Part shown: piece by piece, positions 62,192-64,000 of the stretch
Numbering within the stretch: position 1 is the first letter of the stretch
How the letters are laid out: each line of letters starts with the position of its first letter
Assembly (NCBI GenBank): GCA_964543195.1
Contig: CAZIXF010000006.1
Location: 53,296 to 117,295, forward strand
Reading direction: 5' to 3'
DNA length: 64,000 nt
Source: JAGTVG01 sp964543195
GTDB taxonomy: Bacteria > Bacteroidota > Bacteroidia > Cytophagales > Cyclobacteriaceae
Notes under the pieces: model-generated
The model's input: the letters and a program-made list of their open reading frames with translations, nothing else
Told to the model about the DNA's origin: nothing
The model's database searches: none
Position numbers and translations under genes: made by a program

Positions 62192-62195
62192 TATA

Positions 62196-63596
62196 TTATT
62201 TTATGTCAATGGGTTTGGTACCCTTATGCCAGTGTTCTTCGATCTCTTCGAGGGTAATACCTTTGGTTTCGGGAATGTACCGGTAACCCCATATCAATCC
62301 GATCACCCCGATAGACGCATAAAGCAGGAATGCGCCTGTTGCGGTAAGTAAATTTACCAGAGAAAGGAATGTGAAGGTTACTATGGCGTTAAATAACCAG
62401 TTTGAGAGCGCTCCGATACTCATTCCGACACCTCTTAACTTTAAAGGGAAGATCTCAGATATGATCAGCCAACCCAAAGGTCCGAGACTGACAGCAAAGA
62501 AAACAATATACAGTAATACAAATCCCACGGTAAACCATTTGGCCATATCACCAAGTGATTCCTGGAATGCAAAACTGATCGCCAATGCGACCAATGATAC
62601 AGCGATACCGGAAGTACCGATAAAATAGAGTTTTCTTCTTCCGATTTTATCGATAACGGTCATAGCCACAATGGTAAACAGCACATTCACCACTCCCACA
62701 CTCACAGAGGCAGCTATAGCAGCGGTTTTTGAACCAAATCCCGCATTTTCAAAAATAATGGGACTGTAATATATCACTGTGTTTATACCGACAAATTGCT
62801 GAATGAACATGATCCCAATGGCAATGAACAAGGGAGTTCTCAACCACTTCGAGAAGATCTCACCCCGCACCTTTTCAGCCTGTTCTGTCAGTCTGATATC
62901 CTTTTTCATCTTATCGATGGCAGGCTCAACCAGCTCCGGTTCTTCCAGTTTTCGCAAGATACGTCTTCCCTTTTCTTCATGTCCCTTTCCAATAAGGAAT
63001 CGGGGAGTTTCAGGTAAGGCAATCATACCGACAAACAAAATTATCGCGGGTAATACACCTACCAGGAACATGGGGCGCCACGATTCCATATTAGCTTCAT
63101 CGGCAAAATACAGATCACTTAAATAGGATACAAGGATCCCTATGGTAATCAATAACTGAAAAGAAGATACCAGGGCACCCCGCTGTTTGGTCGGAGATAT
63201 TTCGGCTATGTACATGGGTACGGCATACGAAGATATACCGATAGCTAATCCTAAAAACAGACGGCCTGCAAATAAACTGGTAGGTGATCCGGCCCATCCG
63301 GTCCATAAGGCGCCAATACCAAAAATTACGGCAGCACCAATGATTACCTTTTTTCTACCAATTACGTCCGTAATCCTTCCACTGAATGCTGCTCCAATAA
63401 TAGCCCCTATCAAACCGGCAGTGGCAATCCACTCCACCTGCTTATCAGTAAGTGCCCAGAAATCCTTAAAGAAGGGAATTGCACCGGAAATCACTCCGGT
63501 ATCAAAACCAAATAAAAGTCCACCGGTCGCAGCAATTGCAGCAATAACAATTACCAGACTTTTATTTCGCTTAACCTTTTGTTGTTGTTCAGCCAT
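62196..63596 (-). CDS. sugar porter family MFS transporter (XylE-like)
   Basis: Monosaccharide:proton symporter of 466 residues with 12 transmembrane helices. GGLLFGFDTGVISGAIPFF begins helix one; GRITDVIGRKK and DKIGRRK are the loop 2-3 and 8-9 signatures, PMYIAEISPTKQRGALVS and LPETPRFLIGKGHEEKGRR the sugar-porter PESPR-type motifs, and the closing IPETKGITLEEIEEHW the C-terminal one. QQFVGINTVIYYSP in helix seven contacts sugar. Xylose, glucose, galactose and arabinose are all possible. It is the likely importer for products of the nearby exported glycosidases. Confidence 0.95.
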   Translation of the reverse strand: MAEQQQKVKRNKSLVIVIAAIAATGGLLFGFDTGVISGAIPFFKDFWALTDKQVEWIATAGLIGAIIGAAFSGRITDVIGRKKVIIGAAVIFGIGALWTGWAGSPTSLFAGRLFLGLAIGISSYAVPMYIAEISPTKQRGALVSSFQLLITIGILVSYLSDLYFADEANMESWRPMFLVGVLPAIILFVGMIALPETPRFLIGKGHEEKGRRILRKLEEPELVEPAIDKMKKDIRLTEQAEKVRGEIFSKWLRTPLFIAIGIMFIQQFVGINTVIYYSPIIFENAGFGSKTAAIAASVSVGVVNVLFTIVAMTVIDKIGRRKLYFIGTSGIAVSLVALAISFAFQESLGDMAKWFTVGFVLLYIVFFAVSLGPLGWLIISEIFPLKLRGVGMSIGALSNWLFNAIVTFTFLSLVNLLTATGAFLLYASIGVIGLIWGYRYIPETKGITLEEIEEHWHKGTKPIDIK

Positions 63597-64000
63597 ACGT
63601 TTATAGATTTATGTTAAAAAAAGTTATTATTGATCTTTGGATTTATTGATTGAATATATCCTGATCCCCCCGCAAAAATAATTTCCCTCAGATTAAATTG
63701 TGTTTTTTTCAGGATTTTCAATTATTAATGCGCGAAAATTATAAATATTTTCAGTAGTCTAAAAAATTAGTTGGAATTTTTTCAATTAATTCCCGAAATT
63801 TTGCGGCTAATAACGCCATTTTCATAATGAATCGCAATGATTAATATAAATATGTTTTTTCCATTGATCCTTAAATAAACCTGCTTGAAACCAGGAAACA
63901 TCGGTCTGAAATCTTCCGATCCCCGGATTAATAACCATTTCAGACATATTAACCCGAAAAATTCATAAATTTTTCGCCCGAAGGGCCGATTAAGCGCAAT
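63597..64000. other. AT-rich intergenic end of the window
   Basis: Upstream region of the sugar porter gene with no supported frame. At 63955-63976 CGAAAAATT and AATTTTTCG form a perfect 9-bp hairpin with a CATA loop. The end of the window lies within the region. Confidence 0.5.

Noticed and set aside
63955..63976. Hairpin at the window end as a terminator
   Set aside because: Stem is nearly all A/T apart from its base, no T-run follows and the gene it would serve lies outside the window.

Overview
The window comes from a member of the Bacteroidota, most likely a polysaccharide-degrading relative of the Bacteroidales/Marinilabiliales; the exact family cannot be fixed from sequence alone. The signs are a SusC/SusD pair, a type IX secretion C-terminal sorting domain, many lipoproteins, several Gfo/Idh/MocA oxidoreductases with twin-arginine-type leaders, a reg_prop/Y_Y_Y sensor kinase, AT-rich intergenic DNA and few strong Shine-Dalgarno sites. 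No rRNA, tRNA, CRISPR array, phage or complete insertion sequence was recognised.

Layout. 1-6.5 kb: the 5' part of an oxidoreductase gene broken by an in-frame TAG, a fatty-acid desaturase, a nucleoside hydrolase and a large secreted CotH-kinase/lamin-tail protein. 6.7-25.9 kb: nicotinate phosphoribosyltransferase, then a sugar-catabolism region with two GH5 proteins, GH43, a clan GH-A lipoprotein, two paralogous Gfo/Idh/MocA enzymes, an aldo/keto reductase, a sugar-phosphate isomerase-like protein, a metallopeptidase/propeller/barrel fusion and a MORN protein. Inside it sits a four-helix-bundle gene flanked by inverted 8-bp repeat arrays. 26.5-31.3 kb: a SusC/SusD pair closed by a strong terminator. 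32.6-39.7 kb: a compact minus-strand operon of five exported proteins (TIM-barrel lipoprotein, GH67-like enzyme, amidohydrolase, RidA, SelA-like PLP enzyme). 40.7-46.2 kb: an RND efflux operon. 46.3-49.4 kb: a 52-residue membrane protein and moaE, moeB, moaD, moaA for molybdopterin synthesis. 49.7-52.7 kb: a tightly coupled three-gene envelope cassette (DUF4956 membrane protein, membrane-fusion protein, TolC-like protein) with a perfect 33-bp palindrome in its leader. 52.8-64 kb: a DUF5916 outer-membrane protein, a stand-alone TonB-plug lipoprotein, an EamA transporter, a propeller sensor kinase, an outer-membrane barrel, a GH130 lipoprotein and a sugar porter that share a bidirectional terminator.

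How it fits together. Most genes serve glycan capture and breakdown at the cell envelope: SusC/D imports oligosaccharides, exported GH5/GH43/GH130/GH67-like enzymes cut them, oxidoreductases and isomerases convert the sugars, and the MFS porter carries monosaccharides inward. The least conventional parts are the exported SelA-like/RidA/amidohydrolase operon, the DUF4956 tripartite cassette and the repeat-bounded four-helix-bundle unit. Intergenic regions also carry several families of short-period tandem repeats (7 bp, 8 bp, 14 bp and about 48 bp).
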